This document shows positions 22,400-31,329 of a stretch of 64,000 nucleotides of DNA, in pieces (positions within the stretch are counted from its first letter, which is position 1; each line of letters begins with the position of its first letter). Below the pieces are notes generated by a model that was given only the letters and a program-made list of their open reading frames with translations, had not been told where the DNA came from and searched no databases. A program made the position numbers and the translations under genes. Source of the DNA: Vicugna pacos (Eukaryota; Chordata; Mammalia; Artiodactyla; Camelidae); the NCBI RefSeq assembly GCF_048564905.1, contig NC_133015.1:7356501-7420500 (forward strand), read 5' to 3'.

Positions 22400-25300
22400 C
22401 TGGGAAGAAGAATGATATTAAAGAGTCAGGGCAGTCTTGCATCACAGAACAATGGTGGTAGTTAAACGTTAGGATCAGAACCCTACAAAACCTTGTCATC
22501 TACTTCACAGACAGAGAAAATGCACTTTAGGATTGCTGGGTTTGAAAAGCTAGGACCTGCTCTTTTGCTTAGGACGTTCCTATGTTTTGCTGGAAACTAA
22601 ATATTGATTTGCAGTATCTAAACTATTCGTTTAATCTTGGCAGATACTAGTCATCATTTTAAAGAAATGGAAAAATGTATGCCCAAGATTATATAGTTAT
22701 TTTTTCATAAACTGAAGGTTTGAGGCAACCCTGCCTTTAGTAAATCTATTGGTGCCATTTTTCCAGCAGCATTTGCTCACTTCTTGTCTCCGTGTCACAT
22801 TTTGATAATTCTCACAATACTTCAACATTTTCATTATTATCATACTGGTATGGTGATCTGTGATTAGTGATCGTTCCTACTTCTATTGTAATTTGGGGGC
22901 AGTTTTTAGCAATAAAGTCTTTTTTTTTTTTGGTGGGGGGAAGTAATTGAGTTTGTTTGTTTATTTAATGGAGGTACTGGGGATTGAACCCGGGTCTCAT
23001 GCATGCTACATGTGCACTCTGCCCTGAGCTATACCCTCCACTCAATAAAGTATTTTTTAAGTTAAAGTATGTACATTGCTTTTTCAGACACAATGCTATT
23101 ACACTGAGAGTGTAAACATGACTTTTATATGCACTGGGAAACCAAAAACATTTACATGACTCACTTCGTTGCAATACTTGGTTTATTGCCGTGGTCTGGA
23201 ATCGAACCTGCAGCAGCCCTAGGGTGTGCCTGTACTGTCATGTAGCGGCAGAGAACGGGCTAAGCCCAGCTTCCATTACATCCTCCGCTGCATCATCTCA
23301 CTTCTCTATCACCACAAAGGGCTTTCTTAGTTATTAGTGTTCTTGTATTTATCTCGTTATTTTGCATTTCTTTTCTTCATAAAACCTAGTTCTCCTATTC
23401 ATGATCAGTGATACAGAACAGTTACGTGAACTACAAACTTCAAGCGAGAAGCCCAGGGGAGGGTATAGCTCAGTGGTAGAGTGTGCGATTCAGCATGCAC
23501 AAGGTCCTGGGTTCAATCCCCAGTACCACCAGTAAACTAAATATCTAAATAAGTAAATAAATAATCCTAATGACCTCCTCCCACCCAAACCCTTGACAAA
23601 GACCCCCAGGGGCAAAGGAGAAGCCCAGCAAGACGAAAGAGGTTAGGCACTTACCACCACTAACTTCCCGTTTTCCAACCGTCTTGTTATCGTGCTCTCC
23701 TTCCCATCCCATTCCTGATGTTGAACCAATGCGCCGTCAGTGAAGTTGCAGACAGTCTGCCAAAATAAAGTGTGCTTCGGAATGTTCCAAGTACATTACA
23801 AGAGAGATTCTGTGGCTCATAGCCTCCTCTTCCCTTCTGAGTCTACTTCATTAACCGATACTGATTTATTCAAAATATAATTTATGCTTTCCAATCTAGA
23901 TGCACATAAGAGATGGTCATTCTCTCTCATGTCCCCTAAACTATTTTTACAAAATAGATTAAGTTGTGCAACTGGCACTTGCAACTAATTTGTCAAAACT
24001 CAATTCATAAAATAATTTCAGCCTTGTTCATTAAATTTTTGCCTACAAACCAAATGTTATTAATACAATCTGCCATTGTAGAAGCTTCCATGATTTTATA
24101 AGATAAGTTATGACTGACCTGAGTTTTTCTGCCATCAGCTGTAGTCTCTTCGAACTTCTCTCCCAGGCTGCAGGAAAACTGTGTTGTTTTCAAAGTGCTC
24201 TCAGTTTTTATGGTGAGGTTTTTGCCATCAAAAGTGATGATACAATCTGGCTTGGCCATTGCACCCATTTTTCGCAGAGCCATTCCCACTCCTGTAGAAT
24301 GTCAGATCACGTTAAACAACACTGAGAGACTGAAGTTATCATTTACATAAAAGCAGTAACTCCACTGCAATCACCTTGCTGCGCACATTTTCACTTACTC
24401 ACTTATGAGTAACAACTGTGAACACACATCCAGGACTCACCATGTGCCAGCGCTTGACATATATTCATAGAAGCCTTGCAACGACCCTGTGAGAGGTGGA
24501 CAGCACTGTCCCCGTTCTACAGATGAGAAGGTGAGGCACTGAAGTACCTTACCCAAGCTTATTTGCTAGGAAGGGATGGGGCTGGGATCCAACACTGCAT
24601 GTGGTCTGGATCCAAATCTCAGCTCTTGGCCACCATGTTATGCTGGCCTTCAAAAAGTTAGGGAAGATAGCTGGACTTCCACAATTTCCTCAGTTCTGCC
24701 AACTATCATATTATATGACTCCAGGTAGAGAAATGGCCCTTGATAAATATTTGATTAACAGAGTACACAAAATCAAACTCAGTCCTGAGACATTCAAACT
24801 GCACAAAGTTTTAAGAGTTAATTGCACAGTAAACTGACTATATTTCAATAAATATATATATACAAAAAAGTTAATTGCACAATCATGATGCTAACAAAGA
24901 GGAAAAATCTTACTCTCAAAAATAGTAACTATTTCAAAGCTGTGTGCCTCCAATACTATACTGATACCATATTTAATTTATAATCTGGGTATTTCCCCTT
25001 AATATTAACATTGGGAAGGAAACAGCTTGACGTCAAATCTTGGTTTCGCAGATGAGGAGACTACAATGTAAGCAGAATAACTGGCCTGATGATGAACACT
25101 CAGCCAGGCTTGAAATGTCCCCCTGGAGCCTTCTAGTCTGCCAGCTTGGGGCTGCTGCCTTGTTTTGTTAGTTGAGCCATTATTTATTCTCACTTTGGCC
25201 AAATAAAGGACTCTGCTCTTCCCACACCTTGATTGCTCTCTAATGAATTGAGCCTTGACAACCTTCTTGTCCACAGAACTCTGGAAACAAGCCATCTGAT

Positions 25301-26893
25301 AAACACATTCACTTTCAGTGGGCAAAGAAACAGCCTTCTCTGGTCCTCACACAGGTAAACACAATATAAATGCTGGATTTCTTCAATACGAGTGCAGTAG
25401 GTAACTTTTTCCAGAGTCACTTTGATCCAGGTTTACAGTGGGAAAAAAACCCATTGCCTTCTTGTTTTACTCACAAGGATCATAAATATAGACTCAAGAT
25501 TCACCACATGGCCAGCTTTAACCAGTCACTGTCATGCATAAAGGCCAGTGACGGAGTGTTTCTGAAATACTTCAGGGCTTAGGTCTTTGTAGTGACTTCT
25601 GCACCAGAAAGCAGTCATGTTAACATTTGGGGGAGAGCAGTTTCTAAAGCATCCCCAGTTCTAGCAGGTGTCTAAGATACGATCTTTGCTGTCTACACCA
25701 TCCTAGGGGCCTGTGACAAAGATTCACTTTTGTTTGCTAATCTACCCAATGTCTCAACCAGCATGCAATCGTTATCTGGCTTGGGAAGAAGATAACAGAA
25801 AATCAAGCACTACTTGAGTACACGAACTTGAATCTTCCTACAGAGACTCCCCTGAAAGCTTGGGAAAAGTCAAGTGCCTTGGGCAGGGCCACGCCCATCT
25901 TGGATGCTGCTGGAAAGCAGCCTCAGGAGGGTCCGGCATCGCTGACTGCGGTTTCCCAACAAAGTCCACTAACTGCCTCTTTGCCCCTCACCCTTAAGAT
26001 GCCGAGGCCAGGGCTGCAGCGCACGGCCAACCCAGGGACAGACGACCTCACAGCGATCTTCCCACAGGCCACCCGCTCACCGCGGCGCCCAGCCCGGCAG
26101 TGCAGGCAGAGGGTCTGCGCTGCCAGCGCCAGGCCTGTGAGCGCCGCTCTGGAGCTTGGAAGCGAGGATGCATCGACGCTCCACTGGGGGCTGCGCCAAC
26201 CCAAACCGCCCCGTTCACACAGCAAGGGAGGGCGGAAGACCTGGGGATGAGGGAGATGCAGCCGAGAGCGGAATGAAAGCTGAAGCTGTAGCTCCATTCA
26301 GACGCTCACGGATTTCTCCTGGACACCGCGCCCCGGTGGAGAGGGAGGGGGCCACATGCGCCATCCAGGAACTAAAGATGCGGCAGAAAGGGCAAGGGGG
26401 AGTGGGTGCGGCCACGACAGAGCCAGTGCGAGAGAGGATGGTGACAGAAGTAGGGAGGTGAAGTGGTGGGAAAGAGAAAAACAGGGAAAGTGAAGAGGGG
26501 TCGAAAGAAGTGAAGCTTGAGGTGGGGGGAAGGTGAGCGCGCTAAAGGGCACAAGCAGTGCGGGGGTACCGCGTGGACCCGGGGAAGGCAGCAGAGCGCT
26601 GGGTGGATCACGAAGCAGATGGTCCCGGGAATCCGGGGGCGGGCAGGAGGCGCCCGGCTGCCGCTCGCCTGCCTGCTGGGAGGTGGAAGAGGGGTGAAGG
26701 GGTCGGCTTAGGTGCGAGCACGCCGGGCCGCTGAGCCCAGCGCGCCGAAGGGGACCTAGAGACCGACCGATACACACGTGCCACGTTGCAGCGCCTCATG
26801 GTGGGGAACCTCACCTACTTCCTTCATGTATTCATCAAAGCCTTTGCTCTCCACTAAGCGCCATCTTCCTACCAGCTGCTGAATGGTGGCCAT
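22346..26893 (-). CDS. FABP5: FABP5, epidermal fatty acid binding protein (4 coding exons, join)
   Basis: Coding parts are 26893-26815, 24291-24119, 23756-23655 and 22399-22346 (79+173+102+54 bp = 135 codons plus TAA). The product is a cytosolic lipid chaperone of the intracellular lipid-binding protein family, a ten-stranded beta-barrel with a helix-turn-helix lid that carries long-chain fatty acids and can deliver them to nuclear receptors such as PPAR-delta. Seen here: the family N-terminal signature at residues 9-26 (GRWRLVESKGFDEYMKEV), the Lys24/Arg33/Lys34 patch linked to nuclear import in FABP5, Arg109, and the C-terminal R-x-Y (Arg129, Tyr131) that binds the ligand carboxylate. Length equals human FABP5. 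The start ATG has a strong Kozak context (CCCACCATGG). Introns of 2523, 362 and 1255 bp all begin GT and end AG, with the phases usual for the family. Differences from human include Val8, Phe47, Arg110 and Ser127. It is not a processed copy, since its introns are intact. Confidence 0.97.
22685..23236. mobile_element. Tigger (pogo/TcMar) DNA transposon, internally deleted, in FABP5 intron 3
   Basis: The left part (GGCAACCCTGCCTTTAG and the following 150 bp) and the right part (TATATGCACTGGGAAACC ... GGTCTGGAATCGAACC ... GTGCCTGTACTG) match Tigger1-type non-autonomous copies; the right end is the terminal inverted repeat. It is split by a Vic-1 SINE at 22919-23042. No transposase frame remains. 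Confidence 0.8.
22919..23042 (-). mobile_element. Vic-1-type SINE (copy 3) inserted in the Tigger element
   Basis: Reverse-complement tRNA-Ala-like head (TACTGGGGATTGAACCC ... GAGCTATACCCTCC) with a T-rich tail on the left. Flanked by CAATAAAGT at 22910-22918 and 23043-23051, a perfect 9-bp duplication. It is sense with respect to the FABP5 transcript. Confidence 0.93.
23457..23617 (+). mobile_element. Vic-1-type SINE (copy 4) in FABP5 intron 3
   Basis: A box (GGTATAGCTCAGTGG) and B box (GGGTTCAATCCCC) are intact, followed by an A-rich linker and a tail ending in CCCCCAGGGGCAAAG. Perfect 11-bp duplication GAGAAGCCCAG at 23446-23456 and 23618-23628. Antisense to FABP5 and inverted relative to the copy at 22919-23042. 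Confidence 0.95.
23655..23756 (-). CDS. FABP5: FABP5 coding exon 3
   Basis: 102 bp, the usual FABP exon 3 size. Acceptor TTGGCAG|ACTGTC, donor GTGGTG|GTAAGT. Encodes residues 85-118 (TVCNFTDGALVQ... to ...GKLVV). It contains Cys87 and ligand-binding Arg109. The stretch after Arg109 reads RLENGK, where human has KLKDGK. Confidence 0.97.
24119..24291 (-). CDS. FABP5: FABP5 coding exon 2
   Basis: 173 bp, the usual size for FABP exon 2. Acceptor ACAG|GAGTGGG, donor CTCAG|GTCAGT. Encodes residues 27-84, from the end of the lid (GVGMALRKMG) through the barrel strands to GRKTQ84. Cys43 and Cys67 are kept; position 47 is Phe, where human has Cys. The frame stays open for about 110 bp into intron 2, which is read-through with no coding meaning. 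Confidence 0.97.
24415..24640 (+). repeat. MIR SINE in FABP5 intron 1
   Basis: Old MIR signature: CACCATGTGCCAGCGC, then CTACAGATGAGAAGGTGAGGC, then CCTTACCCAAGCTT and GCTGGGATCCAAC. It lies just upstream of exon 2 in transcript order. Confidence 0.7.
24641..25879. other. FABP5 intron 1, AT-rich part
   Basis: No exon, repeat or regulatory cluster recognised in this 1.2 kb between the MIR and the CpG island. Short open frames here have no codon or domain support. Confidence 0.5.
26815..26893 (-). CDS. FABP5: FABP5 coding exon 1
   Basis: Encodes residues 1-26 plus the first base of codon 27. It holds strand betaA and the start of the helical lid (MATIQQLVGRW... to ...DEYMKEV). The donor reads GTAG|GTGAGG at 26814. 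Residue 8 is Val, where human and mouse FABP5 have Glu. The exon lies inside the CpG island. Confidence 0.97.
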
Positions 26894-26954
26894 GGTGGGC
26901 GCCGGCGGGCGTGCGGAGCGAGCAGAAGAGGGTCGGGCGCCGGGAGCCGGGAGT

Positions 26955-27060
26955 GCGGCCGGTCGGCCCGCCGCGGCTGCTTTATAAAGGCGGCGCGCGC
27001 CGGGAGGGCGGCGCCCGGCGGCCAATGAGAAGCGCGCTTCGCCCGCCCAGCCCCGCCCCC
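26955..27060 (-). promoter_or_regulatory. FABP5: FABP5 core promoter
   Basis: On the minus strand a TATA box (CTTTATAAAG, 26989-26980) lies about 90 nt before the ATG, which predicts a start site near 26955 and a 5' UTR of about 60 nt. Upstream are an inverted CCAAT box (CCAAT on plus at 27022-27026) and GC boxes of Sp1 type (CCCGCCC at 27042-27048 and CCCCGCCCCC at 27051-27060). A TATA box inside a CpG island fits an inducible, widely expressed gene. The start site is inferred from spacing. Confidence 0.85.
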
Positions 27061-27320
27061 CGCGCCCCCGGGCCTTGCTCCCGGGGTCCGGATGTGCGAA
27101 CCCGCGCCACCTGCCCCAGATGCTAGGGCTCCTCCGGAGCCTCCTGCAAGCTGGGACTCGCGCGTCGCGCCCCACGCCGCCCCGGGCGCCCGCCCTGCAA
27201 GTTCCCGTGCCTCCTCACGCCCAGGAAGCCAAGGGGCTACGGGCGGGCCTGGCCCGCTCTCCCGGGCCCGCCGATCCGCCGCCCCTCTTCCGTTCAAAAC
27301 ACCCCCAACGAATCAGCTAG

Positions 27321-27904
27321 CCTTCGCTGGGCTCCCATGGCAGGAATGGATTGCTCAAGAGTCTGGTCTTGACAGATTACTGATAACTTCTTTGTCTCCC
27401 TCGTCTTAGCTCATGGTCAGCGGACAAACCCGCATCCCACACCCTCGGGGGAGAACCTGTTCTCCCCACCCTCAAACCACCCCCGGCACAACTGGCGCCT
27501 CAAGGATGGATATATACCTGAGTTGAGATAGATCCTTTAATCAGAAGGTGTTGGGTGGGTGGAGGTGTCCCAGAAAGTTTGATTTCCAAACTCAAACTAG
27601 GTAGAAGATGTCAGGTTATGTGACTGCCATTGCTATTAAATGTTCTTGTTCAAGTATGTTTTATTATTTGTATTTTCAGCTGAGTGAGCCCTTTCAGTTT
27701 CCCCTCTGACTCCTAAGTCTTTAGACATCATTGCATTTCCTCTTCGCCTTTAATCACAACCGTACTCTGATTTTTTGTGTAGAACGTTGTACTTTTCAAA
27801 GTGCACTTGTCAAGGCATCTTGCTTTGTGCTCCTGGGTCCCTGTGGAAGTGAGGTGGGGTGAGGTGAGGAAGCTGCCACACAGAAAAGGTAGCTCCCTTG
27901 GTGG
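27321..27904. other. 5' flank of FABP5 beyond the CpG island
   Basis: Unique-looking sequence, no gene or repeat recognised. GC content falls quickly to the genome background. Confidence 0.45.
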
Positions 27905-28095
27905 AGATGGGGTCATTTATTGAGTGCCAACTTGTGCTGGATGCTCTACCTCCTGGCCACTTTATACCCACTAACTCTGATCGCCACTGCATTTTTGATA
28001 AGGAGTCTTATCCCAATTTTTTTTTTTAAGAGAAACCAGGCATGGAAAGTTTGCAGAACCAGAATGCCTGCCCAGGTCTTTCTTACTCAAGACCT
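27905..28095 (+). repeat. MIR-like fragment
   Basis: TTTATTGAGTGCCAACTTGTGCTGGATGC, then a degraded middle and CCAGAATGCCTGCCCAGGTC. Confidence 0.5.
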
Positions 28096-30084
28096 TGTGA
28101 AATAGGACCACTCCTGGCTGCCTCTAGCTCTCCGTCCTCTTCATGAGATGAAGACTAGAGGCGACAGTCCCCTGAATTATACCAAGAGACTTGTACCTTC
28201 CTTAACAAACTGAAATCTCAGGTTGGTCTGTCGTCTTCCCACATGCCTCAGGATGTTCACTCCCCTGCACTGTATCCCTTTCAAGTTCCTGCCTAATTTT
28301 AGGATCAGCCCAGTTTTCCTTGTGGTACCATTTTAATACTGAGTGACTCAAGCCATGTAGTTGTGCCACTAATGACCTGCATGTCCCACATCTGAGGCTC
28401 TCCTGCTCAGAAAATGGTCATGTCCTGGGGGCAGCTGAGTGCATCATTTGCTCATCAATGTTAAGTGCTGGCTTCTAGACAATTAGGGCAGCCCGCTGCT
28501 TGTGCCTCCTGGAGCAGCGTCTCCTGTGTGTTCGGATTTATGTTCTTAATGTGCTAGTTCAACATGTTTTGTCAATTTTTGTATAGAATATGGTAATAAT
28601 AGCCAGGACTCAGTACTGGAATACTAATTTTTAGATTATCACAATCAACCATGCTACCAAAATATTAAGAGGAAAATGGCACTATAGTACTAAATACGTA
28701 GGTACTTAAGAAATAGTTTTTAAACCAGAGGCATTGCCTAAAACTTAACTTTTAAACACTCTTTGATGTGAGGAGTGTGTGGATGAAAAATATCTCCTGC
28801 AGTGAACAGAGGATGTTACAGCCATCAAGCCATCAGCCACTGCAGCCGCTCTGATGTGTGACCAGAGGGGGTTCAGGATGGAGAAAAAACAGGATACTGG
28901 CCCTAGATAATGCATATCAAAGGAATAATTTCAGTGAGCCCTGACTCTTGCATCTTCCCATACTAAGAAAAGCACTAAAATCATTAACTTGAGATGTCTG
29001 GTTTTTGTGTTTAGCAGTAATCTTTTGATGTTCAACTACATGGTTGTTTTTTTTTTTTTCTTTCCCCAGCAAAAACTCGTCTATATCCCGGCTCCTCCCT
29101 TACCTCTTTGGAACAGACCCTCGGTGTTCTCTGAGAGGCTGTATCCCAGGCTTAAGTCCTCAGAAATTCTGCTGAGTGAAGCATAATTCTCAACTTTTAG
29201 GTTGTGCATTTTTTCAGTCAACAGGATGGTTGAGTATATCTTTACTGCAAAAAGGGAGAATTATCACTTGATTGAGATTAATTACATTACAATAGAGGGA
29301 ACAAGGAACAATTGTTTTATCTTAGCCTTTCCTTACAAGCATACAGAATTGTGCTGGTCATTAGTTTTAGAGAAAGCACAGAAACAATATAGGTGTCACA
29401 TCAAGTGTTCTTTCATGCTAGAGATCAATAACACATTCCTCTTGTGAGTGAAAATGGCTAAAGAACCCAGAATTACTAGCAAATCTTCCCCCAGTGGCTC
29501 TAGGTGACAACTAGTTGTAAGACAGATGCAACTCTAACTTTTTACTTAATATCTCTGAACTTCAGGTTTCCCAACTATGGCATTAAGAGAGTAAAAATCA
29601 GACTAAATGATTTCTTAAGTCCCTTTCAGCTTACGAAGTTCTCCTGCAGTAGTTCATGGCCCTGGAAAAATTATGCTCAAAATTACTCTATTTCCACCTA
29701 GTGGTAAAATGGAATATTTCTCACAGGTTTTCTCTCAGAAGTGTTAGTAGCTTGTCAGCTTCACGTTCAGTCGCACACAAAGCCTTGGTGTATAGTGTGT
29801 AATTTCACTGAGCGACAAGTCTCCAGATGCAGTTCATGTAGATACATGTAGATAAATGTGCATTCCACACAGTTAAGTATAGTGTAGCATCATTTCCTAG
29901 GACAGCAAGCATTGGTGGGTGGCCTAGGAGCACATGGCTGGTAGAAAAAGAGAGAGTATCACATTAAATTCATCATCACAGAGATTACCCAAAGCCATCT
30001 GTGTTCAAACAATTGCATTATGTCTGTCCAGATTAATCAAAAAAGGGGGAGAAACAACAAGGTGTGAGCACTATAAAGTGCTAC
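28096..30084. other. Intergenic, no gene recognised
   Basis: A possible MIR scrap at 29500-29640; otherwise unique-looking AT-rich DNA with short open frames lacking domains. Confidence 0.45.
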
Positions 30085-30235
30085 TTCTCAAATCACCCAG
30101 GGATCTTGTTAAAATACAGATTCGAATTTGGTAGATCCAGTGTACAAGATCATGCATTTCTAACAAACATGCAGGTGATGCCAATGCTTGGGTCTGGGGA
30201 CCATGCTTTGAGTAGCAAGGTGGTAAGTTGTGCAT
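30085..30235 (-). repeat. MER5A-like hAT element, reversed
   Basis: CTTCTCAAATCACCCAGGGATCTTGTTAAAATACAG at the left and TGATGCCAATGCTTGGGTC ... CATGCTTTGAGTAGC at the right match the reversed MER5A ends. Confidence 0.6.
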
Positions 30236-30493
30236 CAGTCTGCACAAGGCTTTGCCATGCCAGAACTTTCACTTCAGTGCATAAGTATTTTCTCCCTGCA
30301 AAAATATATAGAAAGGATGGGAAATCAGACAAGCTCACTCCCAAATTATGTTATGCAATATTTGGACTTTTTTCTCATTATCTTGAGGCAGCTATTTTTC
30401 TGTCTGCTCATTAAAAATCATGATAGGAGGCTTCAAATGGAGCAGGGAGGGTAAATTATAGGTTTATTTAAACCTAGTCTGTCCCATAAATTT

Positions 30494-31320
30494 TACAACT
30501 AGTTTTTTTTATTGATGTATAATCAATTTACAGTGTTGTCTTAATTTCTGGTGTACAGTGGAATGATTCAGTTACACATGGATATATTCCTTTTCAAATT
30601 CTTTTTCATTATAGGCTGTTACAAGATATTGAATTTGGTTCTCTGTGCTATACAGTAGAACCTTATTATTTATCTCTTTTATATATAGTAGTTAGCATCT
30701 GCAAATTCCAAACTCCCAATTTATTCCTTCCCACCCCCTTTCTCCCCTGGTCACCATAAGTTTGTTTTCTATGTCTGTGAGTCTGTCTCTGTTTTGTAAA
30801 TAAGTTCATTTGTGTCCTTTTTTTTAGATTCCACATATAAGTGGTATCATATGGTACTTGTCTTTCTTTGACTTACTTCACTTAGAATGACAATCTCCAG
30901 GTCCATCCATGTTGCTGCAAATGGCATTATTTCATTCTTTTTTATGGCTGAGTAGTATTCCATTATATATATTAAAAATATCTTATTTATCCAATCATCT
31001 GTTAATGGACATTTAGGTTGCTTTTGTGTCTTGACTATTGTAAATAGTGCTGCTATGAACATTGGGGTGCATGTGTCTTTCTTAATTAGAGCTTCCTCTG
31101 GGTATATGCCTGGGAGAGGGATTGCTGGATCATAGGGTAAGTCTATTTTTAATTTTTTTAAGGAATCTCCATACTGTTTTCCATAATGGTTGCACCAAAC
31201 TACATTCCCACCAACAGTGTAGGAAGGTTCCCTTTTCTCCACAACCTCTCCAGCATTTATCATTTATGGACTTTAATGATGGCCATTCTGACTGGTGTGA
31301 GATGATACCTTACTGTAGTT
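30494..31320 (-). mobile_element. L1 3' end with ORF2 C-terminus, antisense, 5' truncated
   Basis: Reversed 3' UTR (ATTGATGTATAATCAATTTAC ... CTGTGCTATACAGTAGAACC) precedes a minus-strand frame at 31263-30847 that encodes the L1 ORF2 C-terminus: [19 protein letters not shown], then CPLTDDWINK, then MEYYSAIKKNEIM, the last being diagnostic. This is the tail of the reverse-transcriptase protein only, so it cannot move on its own. The frame stays open for 138 codons, which suggests moderate age. Confidence 0.92.
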
Positions 31321-31329
31321 TTGACCAGT

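Larger units (their letters stand above)
25880..27320. promoter_or_regulatory. CpG island over FABP5 promoter, exon 1 and 5' part of intron 1
   Basis: Dense CpG and high GC content, in sharp contrast with the AT-rich flanks. It covers the promoter, exon 1, about 0.9 kb of intron 1 and about 0.35 kb upstream. The purine-rich part at 26340-26540 has fewer CpGs. Long open frames on both strands here follow from GC content and show no known domain. Confidence 0.85.

Noticed and set aside
24005-24118. Continuation of the FABP5 exon 2 frame as an alternative C-terminus
   Set aside because: The frame crosses a good GTCAGT donor into intron sequence; no family support for the extra residues.
22346-26893. 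FABP5 as a pseudogene
   Set aside because: All four exons are in frame, splice sites are canonical, and the ligand triad, promoter and poly(A) signal are present.
25828-27409. Several 100-160-codon frames on both strands over the CpG island
   Set aside because: GC-rich DNA has few stops; overlapping frames on both strands, no domains. Only the minus frame containing MATIQQL is real, and only from its ATG at 26893 to the donor at 26814.
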